The notes below the pieces were generated by a model. That model made no database searches, was not told the origin of the DNA, and saw only the letters and a program-made list of their open reading frames with translations. Shown here in pieces: positions 61,786 to 64,000 of a DNA stretch of 64,000 nt; within the stretch, counting starts at the first letter, position 1; every line of letters begins with the position of its first letter. This DNA comes from Actinomycetes bacterium (GTDB taxonomy: Bacteria; Actinomycetota; Actinomycetes; Mycobacteriales; Mycobacteriaceae), in NCBI GenBank assembly GCA_023432405.1, contig JAEYUQ010000025.1, positions 90,185-154,184 of the forward strand, written 5' to 3'. A program made the position numbers and the translations under genes.

Positions 61786-62871
61786 CTACACGTTGAACTT
61801 GAACTCCACCACGTCACCGTCACGCATAACGTAATCTTTGCCCTCCTGACGGACCTTCCCTTGCGCTCGCGCTTCCACCAGGGAACCGGCTTCCATGAGG
61901 TCATCAAAGGAAACAATTTCAGCTTTGATGAAGCCGCGCTCAAAGTCTGAGTGGATGACGCCTGCTGCTTGAGGTGCCGTACTCCCCTGGCGGATAGTCC
62001 ATGCACGGGATTCTTTCTCCCCTGCGGTCAGATATGTTTGCAAGCCCAAGGTGGCAAAGCCGGCACGCGCGAGGGTGACTAACCCCGGCTCGTCCTGCCC
62101 CACAGAAGCCAGAAGCTCTGCCCGCTCCTCATCATCAAGCTCTAGTAAATCGGTTTCAGTTTTAGCGTCCAGGAACACTGCCTCGGCAGGTGCCACCAAA
62201 TCCCGTAGCTCTTGCTTTTTATTCTCACCAGTCAAGACGTCTTCATCTGAGTTGAACACGTAAAGGAAGGGCTTGGCCGTCATGAGATGCAGGTCCCGCA
62301 CAGTTCCTAGATCTATGTCACCGTTTTGTGCAGCCTCAAACAGCGTCCGGTCATCTTCTAGAATGCTTTGCGCCAGCTTTGCCCCAGCCACCTCAGCGGC
62401 CTTGTCCTTGTCTTTCCGCGCTTCCTTTTCTAAACGAGGCAGGGCCTTCTCAATGGTCTGTAAATCCGCCAGCGCCAGTTCTGAGTTAATAACACCAATA
62501 TCTGAGCGCGGATCTACTCTCCCATCCACATGGATGACGTCTCCATCAGAAAAGGCTCTTACCACCTGACAGATAGCATCCGCCTCCCGAATATTGGCAA
62601 GAAAGGCGTTACCCATCCCCTCCCCGTGAGAAGCTCCCTTCACAATTCCTGCAATATCCACAAAAGACACGGTGGCTGGAACTATCTGCTTGGAATCAAA
62701 CATCCGCGCCAGAGCATCCAACCGTGGATCAGGCAGCTCCACCATCCCCACATTGGGTTCAATAGTGGCGAAAGGATAGTTCGCCGCCAGGATGTCGTTT
62801 CTGGTCAATGCATTAAACAGGGTGGACTTACCAACGTTTGGCAGACCCACAATTCCAAGTGTTAGGCTCAC
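61786..62871 (-). CDS. ychF: Ribosome-binding ATPase YchF (OLA1 family)
   Basis: ATPase of the Obg superfamily with changed nucleotide specificity. GLPNVGKST (9-17), FVDIAGIVKGASHGEG, and the NVGDEL-like noncanonical G4 region are followed by a coiled-coil and a C-terminal TGS domain (GSTAPQAAGVIHSDFERGFIKAEIVSFDDL). It starts with GTG after GAGGG. It is the standard length of 361. Confidence 0.95.
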   Translation of the reverse strand: MSLTLGIVGLPNVGKSTLFNALTRNDILAANYPFATIEPNVGMVELPDPRLDALARMFDSKQIVPATVSFVDIAGIVKGASHGEGMGNAFLANIREADAICQVVRAFSDGDVIHVDGRVDPRSDIGVINSELALADLQTIEKALPRLEKEARKDKDKAAEVAGAKLAQSILEDDRTLFEAAQNGDIDLGTVRDLHLMTAKPFLYVFNSDEDVLTGENKKQELRDLVAPAEAVFLDAKTETDLLELDDEERAELLASVGQDEPGLVTLARAGFATLGLQTYLTAGEKESRAWTIRQGSTAPQAAGVIHSDFERGFIKAEIVSFDDLMEAGSLVEARAQGKVRQEGKDYVMRDGDVVEFKFNV

Positions 62872-62987
62872 GAGCCCTCATCTTAACAACCCACCTCCAT
62901 AACCTGAATGCTCGAAGCAATCACACTATTTTCACTTCACGACGCCGCTCCTTACCCTCTTGACTTCTCCAGTGGCACAATGAGAGC

Positions 62988-64000
62988 GTGACTCAGTCCG
63001 AAGATCGTCGTCCCTCGAGCGTCTCCGTACACGCCAGCTCGCCGGCTTCCGTCTCAGCGAAGGATAGTTCCAGCAGCACAGCCCCCTCGGATCTCAGCGC
63101 GTCTGACGATATTGCCCGTGACCGCCACCAGCGTTTGTCCTCCGGCTATCCCAACCAGGTAGACCGCTCGGTAGTGTTCAACGAGGCTCTTTCTCATACG
63201 GCGCTGTGGGCTGTGCGCGTTGCTATTGTGGCTGTGGTTGGCTACGGTCTCTTCCTCATTACGAGACAATTCTGGCAAGGGATTCTCCCAATCATCTTCG
63301 CCCTCATTCTCTGTACTGTGCTTGCCGCACCCGCCAACTGGTTGAAACGCCATCACACTCCCGCAGGGCTGGCAGCTATACTCACGATCCTGGGTTTCTT
63401 TGCCAGCTTTGGTCTGGTCATGTGGCTTATAGCACCCTCGGTGGTGAGACAGTCCAGAACACTGTATTTACAGGGCTATGAAGCTATTTTGAGCCTCCAA
63501 CTGTGGGCACAAAATCTTCCTATTGACCAAAACTCCACGGTTATTGGAGACATCATCACTCGCGCAGGCACCTGGGCTCAACAGCAGGTGGGCACCATCG
63601 CAGGAGGTGTTTTCAGTGGTATCACCACAGCCACGTCCATCGTTATTACCACCGGCGTCGTTTTGGTTCTCACCTTTTTCTTCCTGAAAGATGGAGATCG
63701 TTTCCTTCCCTGGCTACGACGAGCAACTGGGCGCACCGTGGGCTGGCACATGACGGAGTTATTCTCCCGCGGATGGATAACTCTGTCAGGGTTTGTGAAG
63801 GCTCAAGCTCTCGTATCCCTTGTCGACGCCGTTTTCATCGGCCTTGGCCTCCTCATCATCCGCGTCCCGCTGGCCTTAGCTCTGGCCGTACTTACCTTCT
63901 GTGCAGGTTTTATTCCCATCGTGGGAGCCGTGGTAGCAGGTGTATTAGCCATTCTTGTTGCCTTGGTGTCTCTGGGTCTGCCCCAAGCGATAGCCACGGC
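62988..64000 (+). CDS. AI-2E-family (UPF0118) membrane transporter, cut by the window end
   Basis: Polytopic membrane protein; the frame is open to the last base. After a hydrophilic Ser-rich head of about 50 residues come two helices (WAVRVAIVAVVGYGLFLITRQFWQGILPIIFALILCTVLAAPA), a middle segment (GGVFSGITTATSIVITTGVVLVLTFFFLKDGDRFLPWL), and the FVKAQALVSLVDAVFIGLGL motif shared by the family. Such proteins export varied small molecules or act as Na+/Li+-H+ antiporters. I infer a GTG start at 62988; the SD is weak. Confidence 0.82.
   Translation, partial: MTQSEDRRPSSVSVHASSPASVSAKDSSSSTAPSDLSASDDIARDRHQRLSSGYPNQVDRSVVFNEALSHTALWAVRVAIVAVVGYGLFLITRQFWQGILPIIFALILCTVLAAPANWLKRHHTPAGLAAILTILGFFASFGLVMWLIAPSVVRQSRTLYLQGYEAILSLQLWAQNLPIDQNSTVIGDIITRAGTWAQQQVGTIAGGVFSGITTATSIVITTGVVLVLTFFFLKDGDRFLPWLRRATGRTVGWHMTELFSRGWITLSGFVKAQALVSLVDAVFIGLGLLIIRVPLALALAVLTFCAGFIPIVGAVVAGVLAILVALVSLGLPQAIAT

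Noticed and set aside
1..64000. Search for tRNA, rRNA, CRISPR arrays, insertion sequences, prophage and toxin-antitoxin pairs
   Set aside because: I saw no cloverleaf-like cluster, no spaced direct repeat array, no transposase or integrase other than chromosomal XerC, and no terminal inverted repeats.

Overview
The window is a stretch of core chromosome from a member of the Mycobacteriales, most likely a Corynebacterium or a close relative. The evidence is conserved gene order (map, ispG, rip1, dxr ... rlmN, cdsA, frr, pyrH, tsf, rpsB; xerC, dprA, comM, yraN, rnhB, lepB, rplS; trmD, rimM, rpsP, ffh, glnB, amt), a mycothiol gene (mshB), an LpqW-type lipoprotein, two GT87 membrane glycosyltransferases of the kind that build mannosylated cell-envelope lipids, a 7Fe ferredoxin, and moderate base composition with many GTG starts. 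I see no insertion sequences, prophage, CRISPR array, rRNA or tRNA. The species call is inference.

Layout. 1-5.3 kb: Met aminopeptidase and the MEP-pathway genes ispG and dxr around the site-2 protease rip1, then a small DUF2631 membrane protein. 5.3-8 kb: an intergenic region with a DosR-like half-palindrome and a possible coupled micro-ORF pair, then a large GT87 protein with a ~315-residue disordered N-terminus. 8-13.4 kb: rlmN, cdsA, frr, pyrH, tsf, rpsB. 13.4-20.9 kb: a gap with two DnaA-box-like repeats, a secreted M23 protein, and the xerC-dprA-comM-yraN-DUF2469-rnhB-lepB-rplS run. 21-24.7 kb: a second GT87 protein, a stand-alone trpB, a ferritin and a small membrane protein. 24.7-31.2 kb: trmD-rimM-rpsP, an ankyrin protein, ffh, and glnB-amt with an AmtR-like box. 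31.3-39 kb: a GtrA-like protein, dapC, fdxA, a membrane protein, mshB, lpqW and typA. 39-48.4 kb: a secreted protein, a DUF402 protein, a complete oligopeptide ABC importer, and a YkoE-type ECF thiamine-precursor importer under a TPP riboswitch. 48.4-50.8 kb: DUF808 and an unrecognised tail-anchored protein. 51-58.5 kb: glpD-glpF-glpK and pntA-pntB. 58.5-64 kb: a secreted chymotrypsin-like protease, an SSS symporter, a secreted matrixin-like protease, ychF, and an AI-2E-family transporter cut by the window end.

How the genes work together. Translation and protein export dominate (ribosomal proteins S2, S16, L19; EF-Ts, RRF, Ffh, LepB, RimM, TrmD, RlmN, TypA, YchF). Isoprenoid (IspG, Dxr), phospholipid (CdsA) and envelope glycolipid (GT87, LpqW) functions feed the mycolic-type envelope. 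Nitrogen (Amt/GlnB), glycerol (GlpDFK), thiamine precursor (YkoEDC) and peptide uptake give the nutritional layer, and PntAB couples NADPH supply to the proton gradient.

I did not find a clearly new multi-gene defence or mobile system. The observations most worth a second look are the DosR-like region with its TGA-interrupted small ORF, the DnaA-box palindromes, the TPP aptamer whose closing helix appears to contain the ykoE ribosome-binding site, the compound hairpin between glpD and glpF, and the unrecognised proteins at 49.4 and 39.0 kb.
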